In this document: in pieces, positions 1 through 11,483 of the stretch | How the letters are laid out: each line of letters starts with the position of its first letter | How positions within the stretch are numbered: the stretch's first letter is position 1 | From: Sipunculus nudus | Taxonomy: Eukaryota > Annelida > Sipuncula > Golfingiida > Sipunculidae | Direction of reading: 5' to 3' | Length of the DNA stretch: 64,000 bases | NCBI GenBank assembly: GCA_026874595.1 | Contig: CM049313.1 | Span: forward strand, 65,476,159-65,540,158 | Position numbers and translations under genes: made by a program | The notes under the pieces: model-generated | Database searches by the model: none | Told to the model about the DNA's origin: nothing | The model's input: the letters and a program-made list of their open reading frames with translations, nothing else

Positions 1-989
1 TTTATGGATAACAACTGGTGGATCCAGAGGGGATTGGGGGCTGAAGTCCCCCCCCCCAAAAAAAAAGATTGAAACATTGTTATCATTTTTCAACCAGAGA
101 AGATTTTCTTAACATTATTTCCAGTACTGCTTGCTTCAATGAAGTTTTTATTTGCTGAGTCAATTATTCCTCTGCGAAGCAAGGTTTATCATATAATTAC
201 CGACGTTGGTCAATTTGTCTGTTAGCAGCTGTAATAACAGCTCAACAGTTATGAACGGACTTATGAGGAGAGCCAGAAAAAAAATCTGAAAAATAATTTA
301 GCATTTACCTGGGTCACAATAATATCTTACAAATATATTTATAAAAAAACCGTCTTTAATTTTGGTTTTAGGGGAACCTTTAACTGGATATAAATTTCCG
401 AAAGGGACATGCAGATCAGTTATGCAAATCCAGTTGGTGAACTTGCCCCACATCTCTCTTGAATTTATATAATCATCGCGCTATAAACTGTAAATTCACA
501 AAATCTAAAATACACATAATATGAATTGTCTGCATATTAAAGTCAGCATTTACATTTAGTCTCAACTACGTTAATGAGTTTCCAGTTGTAAATTATGTCT
601 CAGGAAAATATTGTTGCACATCTGTAACCATTTACAAACAATTTCACAATTAACAAATTGTCAGATCGTATATGAAGTGGGAAAATGCAAAAGGTACATT
701 TTGATATCTATAGCCGCCGAGTTATGTTTTGTTTGTTTCCTGTCTGCAACTTATTTAATGTTAGATTTAAACTACGACTACGTCTTCACAAGAGATTGAA
801 TGTGGCACTGGCCATCCGGTACCTATTTCTCTCATCCATCAATAACAAATGATGTTTTTTTTAATAATATTTCTGAGGTTTATGAATAAAAAAAGGGCAG
901 TTTTTGTTCTAAAAACGGCAAAGAATTCTGTTTTTTTACAGGCATAAAGTGACTTAAATTCAAATAACGTATGCACCAAAATATATATT

Positions 990-1835
990 TATGGTTGGCC
1001 GATCATTGATTTTTTTCGAAAGTCAGTCTGTTTGCTGCAACTTTCAAGCGCTCGATTACGAAAGGCAACTATTGATTACATCATGAATGTTTATACAAGA
1101 ATGTCTTTAAGTTATAGACAAAAAATATTCTTCCATTTTTTTACAAAATTCTGCGCTTCATATAATGAGTCTTGTTCCCAAATAACCTCCGTATATTACA
1201 GAGTATGACACGGTAGATTAGAGAATGGAGGACTTATTCAACCTCTGTGAACTGGCAGGGAGCTGCAGAATTAGCGGAGAGTTTTCTAACGAGATGTTCA
1301 TTGCAAAATATGGGCAGTATGGCGGTTAAATGCTCCAGATCTATGCAAATTTTGCAAGATTCTATTAGAAATAATCTCAACTGATGCCAGGTTCCGCTGC
1401 CGCATGAAAAATTATATATTTAGCTTTCAAATACTTATTTTTTAATTTTTACCAAAAAATTTGTGGGCCTGTAATTTTTTCTTGCAGGCTTGTGAAACCA
1501 GTATGCATGTCGGCAGTCATCATAATTATTATAAAATGAAAGTCCTGGTAGTGAAGTTAAAATGATACGCGGGAGTAATAGTGAGGGTCAGCAAGTAGAT
1601 GTTCTGGACTGTGGTTTAATTCTTGATTACTATAATTAAAATGAACTTTGAATAGCATATCTTAGTGAGAAAAGGAACGGCCGGACGGAAGGATGACGGA
1701 CAAAGACCCTTCACTATAGCCCAGCATGACTGAAAGTCAGCTGAGATAAAAAAAGGCAAAAACTTTTTGCCAGGTAGAATTACTAAGACATGTGGGCTGG
1801 GTTAAGAGAGTACAGTTTCACAGATAATTGCACAT
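990..1835 (-). mobile_element. Reverse-oriented copy of the 17301-17954 hAT element, interrupted
   Basis: It matches the complement of 17301-17954 across most of its length, for example TTTCAAGCGCTC, GGCAACTAT, GCAAGTAGATGT and GGTAGAATTACTAAGACATG. A fragment of family I is inserted at about 1675-1745. The right end is decayed. No transposase frame. Confidence 0.75.
1675..1745 (-). mobile_element. Family I end fragment nested in hAT copy
   Basis: Read on the minus strand it gives CTCAGCTGACTTTCAGTCAT followed by a GTCCGTC-rich stretch, the same as the left end of the family I copy at 19342. It interrupts the hAT copy at 990-1835. Confidence 0.75.
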
Positions 1836-2264
1836 TTTACATGAGAGCTGGAAGTAATGCATGAACTACAATTTAATTTTTTTTTTTTTTTATATTGTGA
1901 ATTTTAAAATCTGTGTTCTTGATCATCTTACAGCAAGATACTGAGATACTGAGAGACTGACCCTGCATATAATTTTCATGTGGAAATAGGTGATAAACCC
2001 ACACAAATCTGCAAAATATGGTGGACCGATTCTCAAGGATTACAACAGATAATCGAGAATCAAAAATTTTCAGAACATCAATTTGATTCATGAATAATCA
2101 ATGATAATCACAGAGCTCTGTAGCTAGGAGCCTTTTTGAACAAGTTATATTATTCTCAAATTTGTTAAATTCTAAAGTTATAAACCCTACAAGCAAATAA
2201 ATTATTTTTACTAGGAAGACATGTACTGCTAGTTTTAATCATTTTTGGAAGACCTGTATCACAC

Positions 2265-3235
2265 TTAATACACATGACTATAGCACTTAACCACTGTGCA
2301 AGTAAGATGTGCAAGATGAAAGATCTGAGATGAAATGTTTGGCTGAAAAGGCATCCACATCTTTTTAAAGAATTGTCCTGTGACCTTGACCTTTGACCCC
2401 AAAATCAATTTGGGTTTTGCTTTTCCAATGGGACATATATAATTCAAATTTTAAATCCATACATTATCATCAAAAAACTAATTTTGGACAGATGGCTCCT
2501 GTGACCTTCACCTTTGACCTCAAAATTGATAGGGGTCTTCCTCTATTGGCAGATGAACTATATGTGCAAGATGAAAGGTCTGAGATGAAATGTTTGGCTG
2601 AAAATGCATCCACAATCTTTTTAAAGATGTGTCCTGTGACCTTGACCTTTGACCTCATGACCCCAAAATCAATTGGAGTCTTGCTTTTTCAATGGGACAT
2701 AAATAAGTCAAGTTTGAAATCAATACATCAATGAAAGCAGGAATTATCATCCAGAAACTATTTTTTGACAGATAGCTCCAGTGGCCTTGACATTTGACTT
2801 TGTGACCCCAAAATTGATATGGGATCATCCACTATTGGCAAGTGAGATATATATTCAGGATGGAAGACCTTGGATGAGAGTTTGGCTTAAATGCATCCAC
2901 AGTATCTTTTAAGATGAGAGTCCAGTGACCTTGACCTTTGTACTCATGACCCTAGAACCTATAGGGTTCTTGCTTTAGTGGTGGGCCAAACAAAAATCAA
3001 GTTTGAAATCCATATGGCTATCAACACTGGAGATATCATAAGAGGTGTGTGATTTTCACCAGTCAAGGCCACTCTCATGGTAAAGGTCATGACCTAAATG
3101 TAAATAGACCTCACCCCATAACCCATCTCTCAACAGGTGCATAATTTGAAAGAAATCTGTCCATTAGTTTTTGACTTATTGATACAATGTGGGGTTGGGG
3201 ATGTCCCCACACTGTATCACAAGCAGTTGCTGATG
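2265..3235. repeat. Dispersed repeat with three tandem units rich in nuclear-receptor half-sites
   Basis: Units with the shared segment GCATCCACA...TTTTTAAAGA and TGACCTTGACCTTTGACC start near 2350, 2605 and 2888. The right end is a near-perfect hairpin at 3180-3222 (GATACAATGTGGGG against CCCCACACTGTATC). It is related, in opposite orientation, to the GGTCA-rich part of the element at 19342-21778. Confidence 0.7.
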
Positions 3236-3949
3236 TTGGTGGCTGACAATGTTCCAAGACCAGTTTGATGATAGAAGTCTTTATTCAATAGCAAGAGGTC
3301 TGGGACAGTTTCTCTCTCTGAGAGAGCCACCCAGCCTCCCTGACTCTCTCTGACTCTCAGTGCGCACTACAGATAGTTTTGTTACAGAGCTTTCGCATGA
3401 CATATGAGACATACATATCCATATTTCTGCATTTCGTCATAAAAGCTAAACCTTATTGGATGACTCAAAGTAGGTCACAATTACATCAGAGTTATAAGTG
3501 TTCCTCCTACCTTTCGTGAGATCTGATTGGACAAAAGTTCTATGGAAAATCCCAAGTCTGACCTGACATACATCCAGTTATAGACTGACCTAAAGTGCTA
3601 TTTCCAAACTCGTATAAACATAATCTGCCTGCCTCATCATAGAAACCAATTTAGAGCTAATTTGTGAGAGTACATTTAGGCTCTACAAACATACTGAATT
3701 GCCATTAGATACTTGGTTGTCTGATGACCATTAATAATTCTTTGGCTCTGTCTGAATATCAGAACAGACTGTAACCAAGATTGATTTTCATTTGTTTCTA
3801 AAGTAATTTTAAATTTTAGATGATGAAATATTGAAATATTCCTTTAAATATATGTCAAGTCACATATACACCCTTTCCTCCTCCATAACATTATAATGCT
3901 TACAGTACTGTCAATTGGCAATTATGGGGATATTAAAAGGCATTAAAAC

Positions 3950-4270
3950 AAGAAAAGGATAATAGGTGGTGCCACCAGTTTCCGGTTTATCACAAGGCCA
4001 TCCAAGATCTTCGGTCATCTTGATTTTTGGACCAGTCCATGCAAGATTTCTTGAGATATTTAAGAATTTGTGTTATTTTCAGCAAAAATGGACCTATTCA
4101 AGGTCAAAGTCACTCTCCTAGCATAGGTCATGACCCCATTTTAAACAGGCTTCATCACCTTACCTATATCTAATAGATATTATCTATACAAATGTAAAGT
4201 TTGAAAAAGATCAGTGAAATATTTTTTGAGTTATCCCGCTCACAAGGTTTTTCTGCGGCGGCGGGACCGT
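3950..4270. repeat. Decayed dispersed repeat
   Basis: Contains AAGGTCAAAGTCACTCTC and AGGTCATGACC motifs and ends near CCCGCTCACAAGG, a style shared with other Helentron-like repeats of the window. Boundaries are uncertain. Confidence 0.4.
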
Positions 4271-4757
4271 TGTGAAACCATAGTATCCCGACTTTGTCTT
4301 CGGATACAATAAAGTTACTAAAAATAACACATTCATTACTGTGTTTCTAGAGTGGCTCTTGCAAACCCACGTCTTATTTATCAACTCACAAAACCATCTG
4401 TGGCTGCCAGTTACATGCATGTTACACAAAGGAGGACTGACAAACTATACAACAAAACATGTCCCACCCACGGAACATATGCTGCTGATTAGCCCCCTTT
4501 CATCATCACCATGTATTATAAACAGCTCTACAGTATTGATCCAATGATTTACAACTGGACACAGATGTATCAATAAATGATATTTTCATAAATACTATTA
4601 ATCTGTAAATGTTCTCTGCTGAAACAAAATAGTTTTATTGGAGCCATTGTTAATTTGACACACAATTTATTAATGCTGCCATTCAAAATAAATATTTGTG
4701 CATGAAAATTACAGAAAACCTTTTTCCTTGATGTATTGAACATTTCTTGATACATAC

Positions 4758-4874
4758 CTTGAATCCCTCAGCCAGTGACTTGAAATTTTTCACAGTTTTC
4801 GGCACAGTTTTCCCAAAAAGACCAATAACAATGCGACCTATCTTTTCCCCATCAATCTCCATGTCAAAATACAC
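4758..4874 (-). CDS. PPIB: PPIB coding exon 2 (start of isomerase domain)
   Basis: Acceptor TTTCAG precedes GTGTATTTTGAC and donor GTATGT follows AAG. It is 117 nt in phase 0 and encodes [10 protein letters not shown] through FKSLAEGFK. The [10 protein letters not shown] motif is diagnostic for cyclophilins of the B type. Confidence 0.93.
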
Positions 4875-7817
4875 CTGAAACAGAAAATAGGATGATGTCA
4901 GAATTTATAGAGACTGAATTGTTCTACATTATAATGACTACATAAAAAGTCATCAGTGTCTGCTGCAAGGATATGTGTTGCCGTCAATACATGATTCAGC
5001 AGGCATATATATATATTTGACTGGTATATGCCTGACTGAGTCAAGATACGAGCCATACAGGAGAATGAACTACAGTGCTCACCTTCTTCTTGCATTAATA
5101 TCTTGGTAAACAGCAGATAATCTTAACATGAGGCTACAAATGATGATTTAACACAAAAAATACAGGTAAACTCACACACCAAATTGAAAATACATCTCTA
5201 TGGAAAATAGTCATTTCCTGTATTGCGTACACTTTGGCTATTACTTTGGCTATTGTCCAGTACCCCATGCAAGTAATTCATGAGGTCAGAAATTTAACAA
5301 AATTGCAGAGGGATTTAAAAATGTGCTGAGTTGAAACAGAATTTTGCCCCTACATGGTAGATGTTGTTAGAAAGTATACTTACAGTAATGTCAGTATACT
5401 AGTAGGCTAATGACTGGTCTCTTTTATGTACAGTGACTGCTTACTTTTAAGCCATGAGTAATTGTCAAAAATATTAGCAATCTCATAGGGCTCACAATGC
5501 AGTCCTCAGTGAAGGATGTAAAGGCACTCTAAGGCCCCACTCGAGAGTGTGAAACTGGTTTCGGTTCTGGGAAAACGGGTTCTGTATGGTTTCACCTTGT
5601 ATTTTAAAATGGACAGTTTTGAATTTAATAGAAAAAATATTTATAACATCGTTAATTATTTATTTTTAATTAAATAAAAAATGATGAAAATTTCTTCAAA
5701 TGTTAGAGATCCATGCCTGGGCACTTTGAGACCAAGTGAGAGCATTATTAATTGTGACTGGCAAATATATATTAAATTATGATGAAAATAGACTGTTTCT
5801 CTACGTCTTATAACATGTACACGTGTCAGATGGCATAGACACACATGATTCGTGCGGCTCGTCTTTAGCTGTACATGGTTATAGTAGGAAATAATTAATT
5901 CAAAACACATCCAAAAGAATGTTTATATCTCAATAATTGCTTATTTCACTCTAACAGGCATCAGAATTATCCATTAATAAAATAATTAACAAAATTGCAC
6001 TGCTTTGGCCCACCTCCGCCATCTTGACAGTATGATTATAGAGTGGGCGGTTTTGGCGAAACCAAAACCATCTCAGGAGATGGTTTCGCAGTTTCGCCAA
6101 AACCAGTTTCGGTTTCGCTATAAGTAAGGGAATGGTTTCGCTGAACCAAAACCAGTTTCACACTCTCTAATGGGGCCTACCGCTAAGTATGCTGGTAACA
6201 GTCTCTCAAATGTTAGAGGGCTGAAATGGTGCTACCATGCCTGCTTCCAGGATATGAACTGTATTTGCAACCATATTGTCTGGAGTTACATAATTTTCAG
6301 GCTAACCCTGTGGGAAGTCCATGGGGTCTGACAGCCTTCCATTTTCTGAACCTTTTTTAAAGGGGTTAAAATCATTTTTTTTTTTTTTTTTGCAGTCAGA
6401 ACCCCCCCCCCCCTTTCTCCAGACCAGAGGTGCTTTTCTCTGGTCTTCTTTTTTGTCTTTATTGGTTGGACCCTCACATATAAAAAAAAATCCTGGATCT
6501 GACCCTGAATCATTACATTCTTAAATATATCACATATTTTTCTTTCCTGAGAAATAACCCCAACTGATTCCTCCTTACTTTCTCTGAGCTCATATTTAAG
6601 GGTAGCAGCCAACAAATTCGACAATCTATATAAACTATGGTTAATTGATGAATAGTTACAGGATTATTCTGTGGATGGTGCTTCAAGCCTTCACCAATAC
6701 TGAAATATTGGTTAAATTCACAACAATTGCCAACACCATACCATTAAATGGCATGGAGCCACTATAGAACGCGGGCTTTGCTTCTATTGAGGAACATATA
6801 AATAAAAAAACTCCTACTTGTCCCTGTAGATGTCCCTACACTCACTCTTCTAACATAAACAACTACTAAGCATTAGAAGTCGCCTGAATCGAGAATCGAA
6901 CCTACGATTTCTAGAATAGGAGCCCTACATGCTACTAAGTGAGCCGTGAAGACGAGATACCAGCAGGAGCAAGTTTTATTCATTTATATCTCCGATTGAA
7001 GAGGCATCTATTGGATTATGGGAAAGCATTTATTATTTTAACAGGAAAATTAAGCTTTAGGTGTGGGCTCCGCCCCCACACCCCTGTTCAGACGGGGAAC
7101 CCAGGTTCCCCGGACCCCTCCTCCTCTAATATAATAAACTCCAGTTATGAGCAAAATTAAATATGGGAATTCTGAGGAAAATAATATGTATCTACCTTTT
7201 CCAGGAAACAATTTATTATGCAACACCCGTTGTACCGGCGGTAGGCTGAAGCCCGGTTTCTATAGTTCTGCCAATGGGATTATTTCTGTCAGATGCACTT
7301 TCTTTTATTGATTAAGACCATTTTACATACATAAACTTTAATAATACTTCCATGAATGTTCTGCGTCATTTTGGATAATCTAAGTTGAGAATATGGAAAA
7401 AAATACACCCTTAATTGAAATTATCCTTGTGCTGTCAATCATGTTAATTATTATGAACCAAAGGTGCCGTAACAATGCAGCATCCCCTCTTTTACCGCTT
7501 ATATACTGACATTACATGATTACGATTATTAAGCTAGTAATAACTATAATTATTGTCACTTTACACAAGTTTTGACATGTGACAATAATTATAGTTATTA
7601 ACTAGCTTAATCATTTTAATGACATGGCATAAGTACAGTCAACAGAGTGAGGTTATTCACTAATGCAGTAATTCAGTGCCAGTGGTGCCGGCCGGTAACA
7701 TGATTTCACCTTATCAGTAACTTTGGGTCCTTTGCTGCCCTTGGCACTCTCTGATCCGCTAAGAAGGAAGATGAGGACGACCCCGAGGGTCAGCATGCCA
7801 GATACGACGATTTTCAT
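4758..7817 (-). CDS. PPIB: Cyclophilin B, ER peptidyl-prolyl isomerase (partial: exons 1-2 only)
   Basis: Proline cis-trans isomerase of the ER lumen that assists folding of secretory proteins. Two coding exons are visible, joined in phase 0: 7817-7710 (36 codons) and 4874-4758 (39 codons), giving the first 75 residues. Residues 1 to about 24 form a signal peptide (MKIVVSGML, then a hydrophobic run). They are followed by KGPKVTDK, the characteristic PPIB lead-in, then [20 protein letters not shown] and [11 protein letters not shown], the start of the cyclophilin beta-barrel. The start is the ATG at 7817; a GTG-initiated frame extends further upstream but this ATG matches the family. Donors are GTGAAA at 7709 and GTATGT at 4757; the acceptor TTTCAG lies at 4880-4875. 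The catalytic FHRVI.DFMIQGGD region would be in exon 3, which I searched for and did not find in 1-4757, so the gene runs off the left edge. Cyclophilin B rather than cytosolic cyclophilin A because of the signal peptide and KGPKVT. Confidence 0.93.
5533..6177. mobile_element. 645-bp MITE with inverted ends in PPIB intron 1
   Basis: The left end GGCCCCACTCGAGAGTGTGA and the right end are inverted copies over about 40 nt with a few mismatches. The inner right arm is rich in AAACCAAAACC and GGTTTCG palindromes. TA occurs next to both ends but the target duplication is not clear. No coding potential. Confidence 0.8.
6779..6945 (-). mobile_element. tRNA-derived SINE head
   Basis: On the minus strand GGCTCACTTAGTAGCATG resembles a tRNA D-arm/A box and AGGTTCGATTCT (about 6902-6892) is a near-consensus B box (GGTTCGANTCC) at tRNA-like spacing. 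It does not fold as an intact tRNA, so it is a SINE or tRNA relic. Confidence 0.5.
7528..7611. repeat. Long AT-rich hairpin in PPIB intron 1
   Basis: The arms 7528-7559 and 7579-7611 are inverted copies of about 32 nt with a single one-base bulge (left arm starts ATTAAGCTAGT, right arm ends ACTAGCTTAAT). They are separated by a 19-nt loop. The hairpin is about 100 nt inside intron 1, downstream of the PPIB donor. It could be a small foldback transposon remnant or a transcribed hairpin; no homology is recognised. Confidence 0.8.
7710..7817 (-). CDS. PPIB: PPIB coding exon 1 (signal peptide)
   Basis: Starts at ATG 7817 and ends at AAG 7710, followed by donor GTGAAA. It encodes a hydrophobic signal sequence and the [11 protein letters not shown] segment. 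It is 108 nt long and ends in phase 0. Confidence 0.9.
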
Positions 7818-9972
7818 CCTTCTAGGAAGTCTGAGGAACTGAGTGACAACTGTGTGTATCAACCCAGCCACCGTGTTATCTGTAACAGCTCCACCTCAAC
7901 CAGTGTCAACCACCGCGTGTGACATGAGGTGGTGCCCGCTCATTGGCTCACGTCACCGGAACTGTCTCGCCTACCCAGATAAACTTTAGACTGGTTATTA
8001 AGAGGACAGGGAACAAGTCTACAAGAAAGTTTTGGGTGTGTTCCATGCGCTCACAACTAATAATTCGTTCAAACAAGTGCTCAGCCAAAATATTTGAAAA
8101 AAAAGAACTTTTCAAAACACTGAAGAATAAAAGAAAAATAAAAACATAAAATAGTATGGTTTCAATTTAAAAAAACTTAAAAAATATATTTAACTGAATC
8201 TTTTAAAATTGTTAACCTGTTATATACAGTCTGTCCCAAAACCCCTGTCCACATGTTTTTCGTGATAATTAAGGAATATTCTTTAAAAAATGTCCCATGG
8301 CCTGAAGTAGATAAACAGATATATTCTACCGATTTTGTGTAAAGTAGTAATATATTATGTAAAAAGTAAATTTACTTTGCAACTCTCTCCCGTTATTTGT
8401 GCTGATGGACCCTGTGGCGTACATTACGGAGGCGGCACATTTTTTTTTGTTGTGGGGGGGGGGGGGGGGGGGGGCATTTATAATAATGAAGTCGCATGAG
8501 GTGTTCTTCGAAAAGTACAAGTACAAATCTGTTGTATTTATTTTAAAGATAGTTGAGAAAAATGTGAATGTTCGGTGTGTTTCGCTGTGTGTCCCATTTC
8601 AAGTATATATATATATATTTCAGGAATTATATATATAAACTAGATCGAAATTGCATGGAACCAACCACATGATTTGCGAATGACCTCTGTAGAGGTAAAC
8701 TATACGCTTGTGTCATCTTAAAGCCTATAAAAAGGAAATTTGACGGGATACAATTCTATATGTTGTCCAATTTTGAATTGTTTTGCTAGAGGGGCGGCAA
8801 TTTCTAAGACCCCCCCCCCCCCCCCCCCCCCCAAACGGCAAAGAGCTGGATGGACCGTGGGTAGCGTCTTCCCGGCGATGCTGAACGGTATATCCTTCCA
8901 TATTAAAAAATTATTAAATATATTTCCTCATCATGAGTGGTGGTAGACTTTCCTCCAAAAATTAACACACTCGATCTGCAGCTCCTGCATGCCGTCCTTC
9001 TATATTCTATAATTGCCTACAAATTTTTAAGTGTATTTTAATAAAATTTGACGAGAGATGAGATTAACAAATTAAGTTTTTTTTTTTTTTTTTTTAATAT
9101 TTCTTCTTACGTGTTTCTTCTCTTTGTTTGAGATATATAATAGGGAAGGGGCCGGAAGTGTGGCCCCTTATAATATGGGAAACGGATAAATAATTATAAG
9201 TGTTTTGACCATGCTTAGAGCTAGATTTTGCATCATAGACGATGCTTTTTATGCTACCCTTCATTGATCATTACAACATTAATTTTGTGAAGGTTTCTTC
9301 ACTTTCTGGGGGGGGGGGGGGGGGGAGGTCGATCACTCGGTTCCTATAATCACTTGCTCTCGCACACACACGTAACACCATACAGGATGTAACACTGTCC
9401 TGTTTTCACGGAGTTTCGATAATCCCCAGTCCCTCGCTGTGTATCGCTTTTATCAACTATCTCACGCTATTAACTAAACATGATACTGAATATTAATGCA
9501 CAATAAATTATCAAAACAATCATCTGGCTATTATCCCTACTAGAATATGCAAATCAATACCTATGTCACGGTTCTCTGGTGAAAATGTTTCGCTGGGAAG
9601 GTATTCAGCCTAAGTGAACTGATATATATCTATAGAGTGAAATAAAACATATACCTTATTGTGCATAATGACTGTGTGAGTATCTTTTGGTGCTTTTTCA
9701 ACATCATATTAAAACGTTTAATAAAAAAAAATATCTGTTACATTTGTTAAACGTTTCTATAATTATTTTTAATTCCTGATTTGTTTGGAAATGACCTAAT
9801 ATATATTGAACAAATGTTCAGTTGAAATATCTGTTCTACACATTGAAAATGTCTACAAAAGATTAGAAATATAAAAAAGTGGGAAAATCGTAGTATTTTT
9901 TGCTGGAGAACGCTTGTCAGATAATGCGGCCTTAAACAAGACACTGGCTTGATTAATGCATGACCATGCACA
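7818..9972. other. Intergenic stretch upstream of PPIB
   Basis: Beyond the PPIB promoter this holds three long homopolymers (G21 at 8454-8474, C23 at 8810-8832, G18 at 9308-9325) and AT-rich sequence. No gene is recognised. Confidence 0.5.
7926..7958 (-). promoter_or_regulatory. PPIB promoter: ERSE-like element plus TGACGTGA site
   Basis: Read on the minus strand, TGACGTGA (7955-7948) is followed by CCAAT (7946-7942), a 9-nt spacer (7941-7933) and CCACC (7932-7928). The ER stress response element is CCAAT-N9-CCACG, so this copy differs only in the last base. TGACGTG is also the core of ATF6/XBP1 and CREB/ATF sites. The block lies 110-140 bp before the PPIB start codon, where a core promoter is expected. 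Family knowledge: vertebrate PPIB is induced by the unfolded protein response. Function here is inferred. Confidence 0.6.
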
Positions 9973-11475
9973 CAGGGTTGGGTTTTAGGCTGCCCAAAAC
10001 CTGTTTTCGGCAGGGCAGAGCCTAAAACCTACATTTAACTGCCTAAAATAGGTTATAACCTGCCTAAAACTGCCTTTAACTGCTTAAAACCTTACATACC
10101 CTCACCTATGACTTGCAGATTAACTATGTTTTATTGTTAAACAGCTTAATGCAATAAAGAAATTGCTCAACAAATTAAAAGTGAGGAACACTTTATTTAA
10201 ACTAAATAAATTAAACCATGATACAAAAAAAGCATCAAATGAATACAACACTACTTCAGATTTTCCTTAACACAGTTCTCTGACGGTTTTAGCTTGTATC
10301 TCCCACCTCCATTACTGCCAATATATAAAAGAATGCTCATACTGTAAGCTTATAACCAGATACTTTGTTTGTTTCTTTGGTTACATTAAGGGTTTAAATT
10401 TTGTTATATATATGCTTAAGAAGTTTAATGAAATTTAAAAAGTTGTTCCATTTACACAGATGAATAGTCCTGTATACTGTAGGCCCACAAAAAGATCATG
10501 TATGTTTTGTATGCCTATAACTTCAAATGGCAAAAAGCAAAAGATTCATGTTTTAAATTATTTCAGATCTTTTATGCTAGCTATCAACTAAAAATATGAT
10601 AATATCTCTAACATTATCTGATAATGAACAATGTTGTTTATTCCCTTAGCTAGGTCATCCTTTGTCAAATTATTGTTTATATAATGATGGATATGCTCTG
10701 TTAACTGTATGATGAGATTGTGAAAGGTTTACCTTGTGAAAATGGAACCCTCATGAAAAACTACAATTAGTATAAAACTGAAAAATGTGAAAATATATTG
10801 CAGCGAATATGTTGCAAACCACAGAATATTCGTAATCACTTTAAAAGTTTTGGACCGTGTTTAACCTAAAGGCCTGAGAAACCTACATGTCATGGTCAGG
10901 GGCCCTGACTGCATCACTCAGTAAAAAGTTTGACTCAAGAACAGTTTTCAGGGCAAGGGCTTTGATTGCATCATCCTAGTCATGTATGAAAGTTAACATG
11001 AACATCCTCCTGGACACAGCAGTGGGACTTGTGACTATAGGGTCTTATGTTTTGAGCCCATTACCCTGATAATCAAGCATGGCCACCCCCTCTGATACCC
11101 TGCCTTATACAAGTGGCATGCTGGAGGCCCATTTACATCATTCCTGGTAGCGGAACCCAAAGGGTCCTGATAATGACATTACCTTGGCCAATGAAACCAT
11201 GTGCCACACAAATATGGTTTCATGCTCAAGAAACGTTTACAGGCTCTTTGAAGACTGCATGATACCAGCCAACAGGAAATCATGCGTTCCCAATACCTGA
11301 AACCTTCCAGAAGCCATGCAAAGCCTTGTGACTGCGTCACCCTAGCCAGTTTGTTAGTTTTATAGATCTTTAAGTCAAAATTTAAACAAATTTAGGTTTT
11401 AGGCACTTTTGGGGCAGTTTTAACCAAGTTATAACCTGTGGTTAAAACCTTCCTGCCTAAAACTTGCCAACCCTG
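9973..11475. mobile_element. 1.5-kb non-autonomous hAT element, perfect 8-bp TSD
   Basis: It begins CAGGGTTGGGTTTTAGGC and ends GCCTAAAACTTGCCAACCCTG in inverted form (CAGGGTTGG termini are typical of hAT). It is flanked on both sides by the identical octamer CATGCACA (9965-9972 and 11476-11483). Subterminal regions repeat (C)TGCCTAAAAC motifs. No transposase frame. Confidence 0.92.
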
Positions 11476-11483
11476 CATGCACA

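Larger units (their letters stand above)
1..4757. other. PPIB intron 2 and flanking repeats
   Basis: Apart from the repeats listed separately (990-1835, 1675-1745, 2265-3235, 3950-4270), this stretch is AT-rich and I see no exon. The third PPIB exon, with its FHRVI motif, is not present. Confidence 0.5.

Noticed and set aside
1-4757. Search for PPIB exon 3 (FHRVI.DFMIQGGD region)
   Set aside because: No matching reverse-strand text was found; the exon is probably left of the window.
6286-6624. 112-codon minus-strand frame in PPIB intron 1
   Set aside because: Low-complexity lysine runs from poly-T and a polyC tract, lying in an intron; reads as repeat-derived.
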